A stretch of 64,000 bases of DNA, taken from Sphaerosporella brunnea (Eukaryota; Ascomycota; Pezizomycetes; Pezizales; Pyronemataceae). Every line of letters begins with the position of its first letter. Within the stretch, counting starts at the first letter, position 1. Both the position numbers and the translations under genes were made by a program. Under the pieces are notes generated by a model. The model saw nothing but the letters and a program-made list of their open reading frames with translations. It was not told the DNA's origin and made no database searches. Positions 42,956 to 53,987 of the stretch are shown here, in pieces. The stretch is from positions 33,473 through 97,472 of the forward strand of contig VXIS01000176.1 of the NCBI GenBank assembly GCA_008704415.1, written 5' to 3'.

Positions 42956-45065
42956 ATGGACGAGAAAGCGCAAGTTGGTAAGACCTCATGATTTTTTTTA
43001 TTTTGAGTAACTTGTTCTCTTTGCAACTGCTCAGAAGGTCTCGATGGCTCACTCATTGCCTAATAACAGGAAACCCGGTCGACGTTGAGAGGGACTCCAG
43101 CAACGGCTCAGATCAGCAAAATTCCCAGAATCCGAATGCGCGCCGTCTGCTCACCAAAATTGACTTCCGCATCCTGCCCATCCTTTCGTTGACTTACCTT
43201 GTGGCCTTCTTGGACCGTGTCAACATCGGAAATGCGGCGGTGTTTGGTACGCACCCTATTCAGCTGAGGTGTTCGGAAAATTACGTCTGACTGTCATCTG
43301 GGATAGGTCTTCCCACGGAGCTCGGACTTAAGGGTACCCAATACAATGTGGCATTGACGATATTCTTCGTTCCATATATTCTCTTTGAGGTAAGAGGACG
43401 CTTGCGGATTAAGGAAAACACACTGATCATTATTAGATACCTTCCAATGTGGTGGTACGTTTTTTCCACCATCCAGCTCGCAGAGTCCATGCATGTTGAT
43501 TCAATGTGTTCAGCTCAAAAAAATCAAACCTCACCGATTCCTCAGTGTCTGTGTATTCATGTTCGGTTTCACGACCATAATGCAAGGCTTCGTAACTAGC
43601 TATTCGGGGCTTTTGACCACTCGATTCTTCCTGGGACTTTTCGAGACCGGGCTTTTCCCGTGGGTTGCTCTCCTCTTGTGACTCATTCTTCTGACTAACA
43701 CATACTAGGGGATGTTTCTACCTCTGTAGGTCTGCCCCGCTGGGTACACCGAGAAATGACTGGCTAATATTAGATAGTGTCGATGTGGTACAAGCGCGAG
43801 GAGTCGCAAAAGCGCTTTAGTTTCTTCTTCATCTCGACGACGCTTGCAGGCGCATTCGGCGGACTGTTGGCCTCGGCAATTGGAAAAATGGACGGTTATC
43901 ATGGCAAGCTGGCGTGGCGCTGGATCTTCATTCTGGTGGGAAAACCTCCATTCACATCTTTTAGAATCAGGACTGACACAAGAATAGGAGGGAGCATTGA
44001 CATGTGCAGTCTCCATCTTGGGTTATTTCACTATCCCGGATTTCCCGGAAGATGTCAAGTGGCTCACCGCCGAGGAAAAGGAGTGGGTCAGGGCACGTCT
44101 TTATCGGGATGTAGGAAAGAGCGGGAGAGAATTGCCGTCAGTGAAGTTTAGTGACTTGAAGGTGATTTTTACGGACTACAAGGTATTACGTTCCACTTCC
44201 TATCTATACAAAATATTCTGTTAATCAGTTGTGAGCAGTACCCTCTGGGAGCTCTGATGTACTTCGGTTTCATCGTTCCTGCTTACGGTTATGTGAGGCT
44301 TTCCTCCAGTCCATTTCAGTGTGGAAAAAGCAGTTACTGATCCACTTCCTAGTCGTATTTTGCACCAACCATCATCAGAGGCTGGCACTATTCCCGTACA
44401 ATCCCCCACCTCCTCACAGCCCTAGCAGAAATCTAACCAGCTGGTAGCCATCCAATCCCAACTGCGCACCGTCCCCGTCGCAATAGTAGCCTACGTCTTC
44501 GCCATGATCGTCGCCATCGCCTCCGACCACTGGCGTCACAGGTACCTTTTCATCGTCGGCAGCTCTCTGGTGACAATCGCGGGTTTCATAATTTTGATGA
44601 CCACACACGACAATCTGCATGCTCAATACGGCGGTCTCTTTCTATCCTATTCCGGTATGTTCCAACTCCACCTGCCTGCCTAGCCAGGATATATCGATGC
44701 TGATGGTACAATCCACCACAGGCGCCTTCGCAGCCATGCCAGTAGTCGTCTGCTATTTCCAGACCAACCTGGCGGGCCACACCCGCCGATCCATCGGCAG
44801 CGGCTTCCAGATCGCCTTCGGAAATATCGGCGGTATAATAGCTACATTCGCATTCCTGTCGAAAGAGGCGCCGTACTACACCAAGGGATACTCCATCTGC
44901 CTTGCTTTCACGGTACTCACAATCATCACATCTACTATGTATGTGCTCGGTATCCGCCGCGAGAACCAGTTGAGGGAGCAGGGCAAAGCGGGTGTGGTTG
45001 TCGATGATCCCGAGCAGGAGGGCGAGGTCGGTGATAGGAGTAGGGCGTTTAGGTATATTTTGTAA
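42956..45065 (+). CDS. MFS permease, Dal5/Tna1-like anion:cation symporter family
   Basis: This is a plasma-membrane transporter of the family that carries allantoate, nicotinate, biotin-type vitamins and other organic anions. Twelve exons, about 500 residues with twelve membrane spans. It starts MDEKAQVG (exon 1 ends at 42977). Core blocks are LLTKIDFRILPILSLTYLVA then FLDRVNIGNA, TTRFFLGLFETGLFPGCFYL, WYKREESQKRFSFFF, IPDFPEDVKWLTAEEKEWVR and GSGFQIAFGNIGGIIATFAF. Two exons are very small: 43437-43454 (18 bp, IPSNVV) and 43709-43725 (17 bp, GCFYL). Both are needed to keep frame and conserved sequence. Substrate cannot be read from the sequence. Confidence 0.9.
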
Positions 45066-46701
45066 TGCGTTAGATGTAGGGATAGCGGTGTGCGATGGTG
45101 TTGTACGTAATGTTTGTACTAGAAATTTTTATGACGCTTCCTCATCTCAGTTGTCAAGCCTGCCTCCATACCCAACCCACCCCTCGCTCTATTGGGGCCG
45201 AATAGGACAAATTCCTATCCTCTGAATTGAACGTGATTCGCCAAATAGTCTGTTGCTATAGACAGGGAGGTCCCCACCACCTGTTCTATTCATTGGATCT
45301 ATACTTCACGAATAGATGGTTGTTTATCGGAAGAGAGCATCGATCTATTCGCCCCGACGGGAAGGCTTTCATTACTACAACTCCTTCTAGCAAAGAAAAC
45401 CTTAAAAAAGTATATCCACCAATTATAGATATCGAGTGCTCTCCGGTGATCCGCTTTCCTGCAATGCCTACTCTTGGTTCGCAAGTTAATGCATGTATCG
45501 TTCCGAATTACAATCCCCCTTGCATTGAGTTAGTGAATCTTTATCAGATCCGGTGAAAATATCGCCGACGCATCGGTGCGGCCAGCCGTGGACGCACTTG
45601 CGGTGATTGGTGCAGGGGGATCCGGATGGCTGCTGGCGCGGTTGTTCACTCGGTGTCACTGGCGATGGCGTCTGGCTCTTTATGGAGAAACAAAGCCTGT
45701 CCGGATTGTCTAAACTATGGAGTAATAGACGTAGAGTACTATAGATATCACGTTGAAAACCGTAACGACGAACTGGGTGGCCCTCAAGCATCGCAGAGAA
45801 TTGAAGATTGTTGCAGCCCAGCAAGAAAGAAAAAAAAAAATCCAAGCAAGAATGTTCAATCCAAGTGTACTTGATGGGGAAGTCTTTTCCACAATTTTTG
45901 ACACCTTGATTAAGAGCCTCCACAACACAGTTAATGAATATGGCACATGTGTACTCGAAATCCTCTCCCCCATACCATCGTAGCTAGTACCTTGAGTGTT
46001 AATATATAGCGGTTGGGGACCATATCCCTTTCCCCCTCACGGCCCCAGATCCATTGCATCCTATAGATTGCCAGAATACCGGTACCAAAGCTCCTGAGTT
46101 CGATTTCCGGCGGCAAGTACGGGTGCTTGAAAACTATCACCGGGCTTTTCCAGGTTACCCGAAGCTGAAGGAGCAATTGGGCCATCATCGGTTCTTATAT
46201 AGAAGAGAGTACTCTCTATATGCATGCAGAGCTGCTCGAGAAACCCAACTTTGGGGCCGTGCCCCCGGTGGTGGGGCAATCTAACGATTAAAAATCTCGA
46301 GACCTCAACTTTTCAGAGTGCCAGGGAGTTCTTCATATAAAATCAATCGTCTCGACACACACACTGCGAGTCTCGAGACTTGTCTTGAGTATAGACTTTT
46401 TTCAACACTGAAATGGTGCTACCCGCTCGGTGGTTTCCTATACGAGCCACGACCGTTTTGATTTGCACCACTTGAGAACCCTCGACTCTAGTGCGCTGAC
46501 CATATTAAAACATGTAGCAACTCATGTTCCAAAGTTTCCATTAACAGAAACGTTAACCTGTATGAAACTACCAGCGACGCCCGAATGACTTCGCCAAGTA
46601 GTTTCTACAGGTTCTATTTCCAACACTTACTTCCTACCCAAGCTTCAAAGCTCATGTACCGTATTCAAGAGTATCCAATTAAATGTAGAGCTTATCGTTA
46701 A
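45066..46701. other. 1.6-kb spacer
   Basis: A minus-strand frame at 45486-45923 has a cysteine-rich end (CTNHRKCVHGWPHRC) but no start context, signal peptide or family; I do not call it. Nothing else was recognised. Confidence 0.35.
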
Positions 46702-47566
46702 CGAAAATTATGCTGGATAACCCCCGAGGTTGACAAAATTTGTAAGATAACCCTCAATAGTGTTTTTTATGCAGGATGGCCCCGAGTTTCTGCAAGATAA
46801 CCCCATCAGAGCAAGATTAATCTAGGATGCCCTCGAATCGCCGCGCCCGAGTCTGGCTATCTATCCTACCGTATTATCCCGGTAATAACGCAGTTGCGGA
46901 ACCTGAAAAGTATGCTGGGAACAGATCGAAGTACCCGTTTTTGGAAGAAAATCAAAGTCAATATGGCCATGAAAGGCAAAAATGCCTGGGCGCCGGGGAA
47001 CAGAAGGAGACGACCGCTCGCCGGCACTATATACATTACACTTTTGGGGACCGCGCAACTGCGTCATTACCGGCATAATACGGTATCCCACCTGCGAATG
47101 AACCTCAGCCCGTAGCTTTGAAACTTCAGCCAGGCCCGTCTTGTTTCAAAGTCCCTAGGTATCGCCCGCGGTAAATATGAAATACCTAACGTCTTGCATC
47201 ATCATCATATCTTTTCCAAATTAACCTTCCACGCAGGCCTTATCCCTTAGCTAACGGTGCAGCTCGATGCCCGAAGTGAAGGACCTCGTTTTATATTGCC
47301 CGTCACCGAGCTCCAAGCTGATATTCTGGCGAAAGAGTGAACGTTACCGGTGTCGTTATTCAGCTTGACGGGCGACTTGCATTCGGGATCACGGCAAAGA
47401 TCGCCTTTAGACTCACAGGCCGCACCTCAAAGGCGGCGATTCACACCGAGGCTCGCAAAGATCTCCTTCAAATTGATGGTCAGGGTCATCCTACATACAT
47501 ATCACTCGGACGAGGTTATCCTCCAGAATCATGGCAGAAACCCGGGGTTATCCTGCATAATTTCCG
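46702..47566. mobile_element. ~865-bp inverted-repeat element with an inner MITE
   Basis: The left end reads CGAAAATTATGCTGGATAAC, then CCCCGAGG. The right end, read inversely, is CGGAAATTATGCAGGATAAC, then CCCGGG, so the ends are inverted repeats of about 25 bp. Further GGATAACC/AGATAACC units lie just inside both ends, a subterminal repeat pattern known from DNA transposons and MITEs. No transposase frame exists. The element contains a complete family B MITE, so it is older than that insertion. Target-site duplication is not clear. Confidence 0.6.
46867..47085. mobile_element. MITE family B, long variant (219 bp), nested
   Basis: TA-bounded with family B ends: CCGTATTATCCCGGTAATAA then CGCAGTTGCG on the left and its inverse CGCAACTGCGTCATTACCGG…ATAATACGG on the right. 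The outer ~20 bases match copies 1 and 2 but the interior is unrelated and longer. It lies inside the 865-bp inverted-repeat element. Confidence 0.8.
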
Positions 47567-48299
47567 TATCATTAAACGGTGCCCTAGGTGGTCTGTACTT
47601 GCACATATGTACTCTACTCTCACTCGGATATACAGCCAAACCAGTGCCACTCCGCTCTCGGTAACCAGGTCACCGGCAACAAAAAAACAAAAACAAAAAC
47701 AAAAACTATTCGAGACTGGGTATCGGTATGTAGAGTAATCTCTCCATCTTGCCGTGGTGCACGTTCCTGCATCAAGCATTGCCCACTAAGTAGGTACATT
47801 CTGCTTTAGCAGAGTTACCCCCACCCTGATATCACGACTCCCCGGGAGTAGGGTAGGAGAAACGGGTGATGGAACTATTATGATCCCCCGAACCGGATCC
47901 GCCACTTCTCGAGCTCTAGGTAATGGTACTCTACAATCCTCCCCTAGCTAGGTAGCCCCCTCCCCCGCATTTCATCATATCGAAAAGAAGAAAGGAAGAA
48001 GAAAAAAGAGGAAAATACACAAGAGAAAGAGTGAAGATAATAGTACACGTACAAACTTCCCTCTCTTCCCCACTCCCCAGGTTGGGTGGAGCGAGTTTGA
48101 AGAGAAGAGAGAAGAAAAAAGTTTGCATCACAAAACCAAAACCAAGCAAGTAAAACAACCAGAACAATAAAAAAAATCCATAGCAAAAGCAAACCCGTAT
48201 GTTTACATCAAAAGCACCTTATACATGTGGCCACCGGGTAGAGGAGGCAGCAGTATGAGAGAGGGAAAAAAAAAAAGAAATTGTTTGGTACACTTCTTT
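47567..48299. other. Spacer downstream of the m-AAA protease gene
   Basis: Contains (CAAAAA)n at about 47680-47705. The 3' untranslated region of the protease gene is expected at the right end. No gene recognised. Confidence 0.4.
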
Positions 48300-51136
48300 C
48301 TATACATCCATCTAAAGGGCGAGTGGTAGAGTCGAAGGGTGTGGTGGCTTGAGAAGATTGAAGTCGATTTTGCCATGTCAGGATGACAGCATAATCTACT
48401 CACGAGAAGGAGGCACGTCTGTCTGTTCACCAGGAATGCCAGCTGGCCCTTCTTCAGGGAATGGACTGTACAAACAAGGTCAGTAGCCATCCATGCACGA
48501 TGGAAGTCAGCATGATGTGCAGCATGAGACTTACGGCGGCGCAGAGACCTCTCCTCTGGGCTTGAAGAATTTCTCAAACTCGTCGCTGTGACCCCACTGT
48601 CTCTGACCCAATATCCGGATCATGTCGTCACGGCTCAACACCTCCTTCCTCAGAAGCTCCTCTGCAACCAAACCAACCGCCGACTTCTTCTCCTTCAAGA
48701 GGTTCATGCACTTATCATACGCCGCATCCACGAGCTTTTTGACTTCGGCGTCGATCTTCTGCGCCGTGGCTTCCGAGAATGGCTTTTGCAGCTTCTGCTC
48801 ATCGTCCTCGAAGTACAGGTAGCCCACCTCCTTGCTCATACCCCATTTAGTGACCATTGCCGACGCCATCCGCGTGACCTTGTTGAAATCGTCCGAAGCA
48901 CCGCTGGTGACCGTGTCAAAGTGGAGCTCCTCTGAAACACGGCCTCCGAGAGTCATCGCCATACGGTCCATCAGTTGATTCACTGACATTAGGTACTGCT
49001 CTCCCGCAGGAAGGTACTGAGCATATCCAAGAGCACCGGAACCGCGGGGAATAATAGAAACCTTGAGCAGCGGGTCCGCATACTGCAGATACCAACCGCA
49101 GATGGCATGGCCAGCCTCGTGGTAAGCAACTGTTCGCTTCTCCTCTGGTGATAGGACCAAGGATTTCTTCTCGAGTCCACCGATGACACGTTCAATGGCC
49201 TGCTCAAAGTGGAGCATCTTGACGGTCTCAGCGCCCTGTCGAGCAGCTATTACAATCGTCAACGGAGATTCACATGACATCTTCAAAGCCAGGTAACCAT
49301 ACCAATCAAGGCGGCCTCGTTGACACAGTTGGCAATGTCAGCACCAGCGAATCCAGGGGTTAGCGCAGCAAGCCTTCCACTCAGGTAGTCCATCTCTTCA
49401 TCGGTCTTGATCTTCTTAAGATGCACGATGAAGATTTGCTTCCGTCCCTCCATGGTGGGCCTATCGATGACAATATGCCTGTCGAAACGTCCAGGTCGCA
49501 TCAATGCCTTGTCCAAGACATCAGCTCTGTTGGTACCAGCAAGCACGACCACTTGATCCTGAGTGTTGAAACCATCCATTTCGGTAAGGAGCTGGTTAAG
49601 CGTGCTCTCTCGCTCGTCGTTACCACCCCCGAAGTTGGACTTCGAACGAGCCTTTCCTATTGCATCGATTTCGTCGATGAAGATGATGCAAGGAGTATTC
49701 TTGCGCGCCTTGGCGAACAGATCTCGCACTCGGGACGGACCAACACCGACGAACATCTCCACGAACTCCGAACCGCTGACCGAGAAGAAGGGGACACCGG
49801 CTTCACCGGCAGTAGCCTTGGCGAGCAGTGTCTTACCAGTACCTGGTGGACCAGAAAGAATCGCACCGCGGGGAATTTTAGCACCCAATCGCTCAAACTT
49901 CTCAGGTGTCTTCAAGAACGAGACGAATTCCATGATCTCCACCTTGGCCTCATCCATTCCAGCTACATCCTTGAACTTGATCTTGATGTCGGTTTCTTGG
50001 TTAAACATTTTGGCCCTCGACTTACCGATGCCGAAAATGCCGCTCTGTCCAGCCCCTCCAGAGGCACGGCGGGAAAGGAATATTATAGATCCAATGACAA
50101 GGAGAGTGGGTGCGAATGAGAGAATGGTGCCGGTCCAGGAGATTTCATCCTTATAAGCGAGAGGGATCCGCTCGTGGCTCGGAATGCCCAGCTCGTTCTG
50201 AGCTTCCTCCAGCCGGCGCTCGAATGCCTCGACAGAGCCAATGGTGAAGTAATAATGGAAGTTGGGATTGGCCGCAGGAGAATCCGGGTAAGCAGCTTTT
50301 GTGGCATCGTGGTAGAGGTAAACCTTGACACGATTCCGGTTGACGACGACCAGCTTCTCGACCAAGCCTTTATCCAAGAATGTGTTTCTAAACTCCTGCC
50401 AGGTAATCTCGCGGGATTGCTCGCCCGGTACCATGAAACGAAGGATACCCCAGGCGGCCAGAGTAAGCAGGATAGCGGTGGTGAGGTCGATCTTAGGGCC
50501 CCCAGGTCCCAATTCTTGCCCGGGCTTCAGACGCGAGCGCTGTTGCTGTTGCTGCTCGGATTCTTCTTCCTTCGCTTCCTCCTTGCCTTGTTTTCCTTCC
50601 TCGCTAGGCTTCGACTGCCGCTGCTGGGGCGCCGTACCGCCACCCAACATGTTGTTGAGCCAATTCTTGAGCGTTCCTGCGGGATCGCGACCTAGCTGAT
50701 GGAATTTAACCACCTGCATCATCGAATGAACCATGTCCACCTTTTGCTCGTCCGGTAACTCGTTCCACCGCTTCTCAAACGGATCAGGGCTACTATCCAT
50801 CGAGAAGAAATGGTCGATCCACGCTCTCGTGACCGGGTGTAGCTGGTCATACGGAACTGGCTTAAACTCGCTCGCAGGCGGTGGATACTCGGTGGGCGGA
50901 GGGAGAAGCTTCTTCTTCTTGCCGTGACCCTTTTCGCTATCCTCCCTGTGCTTTTTCCCGTATTTCCCGGACCCCGCGTGGAACCTTCGACTCGCCGCCA
51001 TCGCCATCGCGGGCGATCGTACCACTATCCCCGAGGGAACCCATAGTGGTGTTCGGTGGGGCACAATGCGCGGTTGTGTGGCAGCGGCGCTGAGATTTCT
51101 CGATGCTCTTGCGAGAGCGCGGCTTCGGGCGAGCAT
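48300..51136 (-). CDS. m-AAA protease subunit, mitochondrial inner membrane (Yta12/Afg3 family)
   Basis: An ATP-dependent zinc protease that degrades and matures inner-membrane and matrix proteins. Exons on the minus strand: 51136-49303, 49246-48535, 48467-48404 and 48311-48300; about 873 residues. The N-terminus is rich in Arg/Ala/Ser with no acids, as for a presequence. Membrane spans lie near residues 225 ([12 protein letters not shown]) and 345 ([17 protein letters not shown]). Walker A GPPGTGKT is at 429-436, Walker B IIFIDEID at about 484, and the zinc site HEAGH at 654-658. The main three exons are certain. The last two were set by phase: a GTGAGT donor and a 12-base exon (ATGGATGTATAG). 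Yta12 and Afg3 cannot be told apart by eye. Divergent from RPT3. Confidence 0.93.
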
Positions 51137-51576
51137 TGCTGTGATTCGAGAGGAGTGATGACAGCGACAGCGGCAGTGGTGGTGATGGCAATAGCGGGAT
51201 GCAACTGCGGGGTCCCTCCGTCACACACTGAAGACGAGAAACCGAGTTGGATGAAGGTGGTGATCGGAGGGTGTGGGTTGTGGGCCGGAGGAGTCCCTAT
51301 GAGACGGAAGGCGGATTGGGGACTGGAGAGAGGAAGGGGTAGTGGGTGGTGGTGATGTGGTGGTTGAGGTCACTTGAGAGAGCTCTTTCGTTCGCCGCTT
51401 AGAAAGCCGCTCGGCCCAATGCCAAGCAAATGAGAGAGATCCTACCAACTGCCACACTCACCAACACATCTACCACCAAACCCCCCATCATCCTCCATTT
51501 CATCATCACCGCCTCAAATCGCATTCCCACTATCGACCGCCGCTACCGCCTCAGCTTTTCGCCCGATACAAATACC
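51137..51576. promoter_or_regulatory. Bidirectional promoter region between the m-AAA protease and RPT3 genes
   Basis: The two start codons face away from each other across 440 bp. The stretch is GC-moderate with CACC/ATCACC-rich stretches. I see no proteasome-associated element of the yeast GGTGGCAAA type. Shared regulation of the two proteolysis genes is an inference from layout only. Confidence 0.5.
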
Positions 51577-53037
51577 ATGGCGGACACTGCCGTCGCGAAA
51601 CGTCCCTCTGCCCTGCCCTTCGCCGACCCAACCTACTCCTCCGCCCTAGACATAGACAGCTTCGACAGTGAGGACAATGACTACGCCAAGCTCAAGAAGC
51701 TGCAGCGGCATCTTGAGTAAGCAAGCATCTATCGACCACACGTCCTGCTGCATTTGCTCGAGCACAGCTAACTCAGGTGGTGGCGGTGTAGGTACATCAG
51801 CCTGCAGGAGGAATACATCAAAGATGAGCAACGGAGTCTCAAACGCGAGCTTGTGCGAGCCCAGGAGGAGATAAAACGGATTCAGAGCGTGCCGTTAGTT
51901 ATCGGCCAGTTCATGGAGGCGATCGATCAGAAGTATGTCGTTCACCGGGAGCCATCTGCCCTCGCCCACCACCTTGAGATCAATACTGACTCAGCTCCCT
52001 GCGTGCAGCACGGGTATTGTGCAAAGCTCTACAGGCTCCAACTACGTCGTGCGGATCCTGTCTACCCTCGACCGGGAGCTTCTAAAGCCCTCCTCGTCGG
52101 TAGCTCTCCATCGTCACTCCAACTCGCTTGTCGACATCCTTCCCCCGGAAGCCGACAGTTCCATCGCGATGCTAGGAGACCACGAGAAGCCAGACGTCAA
52201 ATATTCGGACGTTGGTGGCCTGGACATGCAAAAGCAAGAGATCCGGGAGGCAGTGGAGCTACCTCTCACACACTTCGACCTGTACAAGCAGATCGGCATC
52301 GACCCACCTCGCGGAGTGCTTCTCTACGGTCCGCCAGGAACCGGCAAGACCATGCTGGTGAAAGCAGTAGCAAATAGCACGACCGCCAAGTTCATCCGTG
52401 TGGTTGGCAGTGAGTTCGTCCAGAAGTACCTCGGAGAAGGTCCGCGAATGGTCCGCGACGTCTTCCGCATGGCGCGCGAGAACTCCCCCGCCATTATCTT
52501 CATCGACGAAATCGATGCCATCGCCACAAAGCGTTTCGACGCCCAGACAGGCGCCGATCGTGAGGTCCAGCGTATCCTTCTCGAGCTACTGAACCAGATG
52601 GACGGATTCGACCAGACTTCGAACGTCAAGGCACTTCCCCTCCCCTCTCCCACCCCTTTGCCCCACCGCAAACTAACAAAGCAAGATAGGTCATCATGGC
52701 CACCAACCGCGCCGACACTCTTGACCCCGCGCTGCTGCGTCCCGGTCGTTTGGACCGTAAAATCGAGTTCCCGAACCTCCGAGACCGTCGCGAGCGACGT
52801 TTGATCTTCACCACGATCGCTAGCAAGATGTCTTTGTCCCCCGAGGTGGACCTGGACTCCCTGATTATCCGCAACGAGCCCTTGTCCGGCGCCATCATCG
52901 CGGCAATCATGCAGGAAGCCGGTCTTCGCGCCGTCCGCAAGAACAGGTACAACATCATCCAGGCCGACCTCGAGGACGCCTACAGCTCCCAGGTCAAGAT
53001 TGGGAACGAGGCAGAGAAGTTCGATTTCTACCGGTAA
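51577..53037 (+). CDS. RPT3: 26S proteasome regulatory ATPase Rpt3
   Basis: Rpt3 is one of the six AAA ATPases of the 19S base that unfold substrates and open the 20S gate. Exons: 51577-51716, 51792-51932, 52009-52630 and 52690-53037; 416 residues. An N-terminal coiled coil ([20 protein letters not shown]) precedes the OB domain ([20 protein letters not shown]). Walker A GPPGTGKT lies at about 200-207, Walker B IIFIDEID at about 256, and the second region of homology [20 protein letters not shown] follows. The C-terminus DFYR is a HbYX-type tail. The third intron (52631-52689) appears to be GC-AG: only AAG|GCACTT keeps the universal [15 protein letters not shown] donor six bases earlier would delete two conserved residues. 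Confidence 0.96.
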
Positions 53038-53987
53038 ATTTCGACTGGCTGGCTGGTTGGTTGGTTGGTTGGTTGGTAGGTAGGTAGGTATGATGTTTGT
53101 GAATGCAAAACAGTGAGAAGGGGGCAATGTGTGGTTCACTTGGTATGCATTCTTACTTTCTAGTTGCTCGGATGAAATTGGATGGCCACCGGTTTTGTGC
53201 CTGATAGATAATGCTGCTGCTGCTTCTACTATTGTGTATCAACTGAAACGGAAGATGCCCCTCACTCATCACACACTTCCAACTCCCTTCGCTTTCCCAT
53301 GACAACGAAAAGAATGACTGCCCTCGATGCCTCTTCGACGAATCCGTTCTCAACTATCAGATCCCGTCTGGGCTCAACACACGATCCACGTGAATCACCG
53401 AAGAATCCGCGCTCAATCTCTTGAAGACAATTCCATGAGTGAAGTACCAACGATACTCGTTTTCCCTGAGAAACAGACAAAAAAAAAGAAAATGAACAAG
53501 CCAAATCCCCACAGTGTAGCAAGAGCATCATTAAAACGACACAAAAAGGAAAAAACCGACGTAGAAAAAAAAAAGTCCCCGCAAAAAAAACCCAACAGGT
53601 TTGTTGATCAAGCGAAAAACAGAAAACTCAGTATTGCAGCAGCGTAAAGCAGAACATACCCCAGTACAAAAAGGAATACAGTAGTACAAAACAGGAGAGG
53701 CAGTGTTATTGAGTTGTCCGATGATGTCGAAAACCGAAGGTATCCAGCGACAAAACAATAAAAACGACTGTTCCAATCCCTACAACCCGTTCCCTCCCAC
53801 ATCTCATCTTTGCTGCCTCCGCCGCGTTTTCCGTACATAGAAGAAATAAATGCCCTAGATCATGAAATGAAAAAAACAAGCGCGCGAAACTCCGATAAAA
53901 CAGATGTCTCACAACCCAAGGCAACGAAGAAACATCAGGAGAAAGACAGAAATCCCATTCGGTCAAAAGAGTTGGTGCAACACGCTA
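53038..53987. other. Convergent spacer between RPT3 and PacC
   Basis: It contains (GGTT)n and (AGGT)n repeats at 53050-53092 and A-rich tracts at 53480-53590. Both genes end here. No gene recognised. Confidence 0.45.

Noticed and set aside
45486..45923. Minus-strand frame with cysteine-rich C-terminus as a small secreted protein
   Set aside because: No signal peptide at the N-terminus, poor start context and a poly-Phe stretch from an A-rich tract; not supportable.
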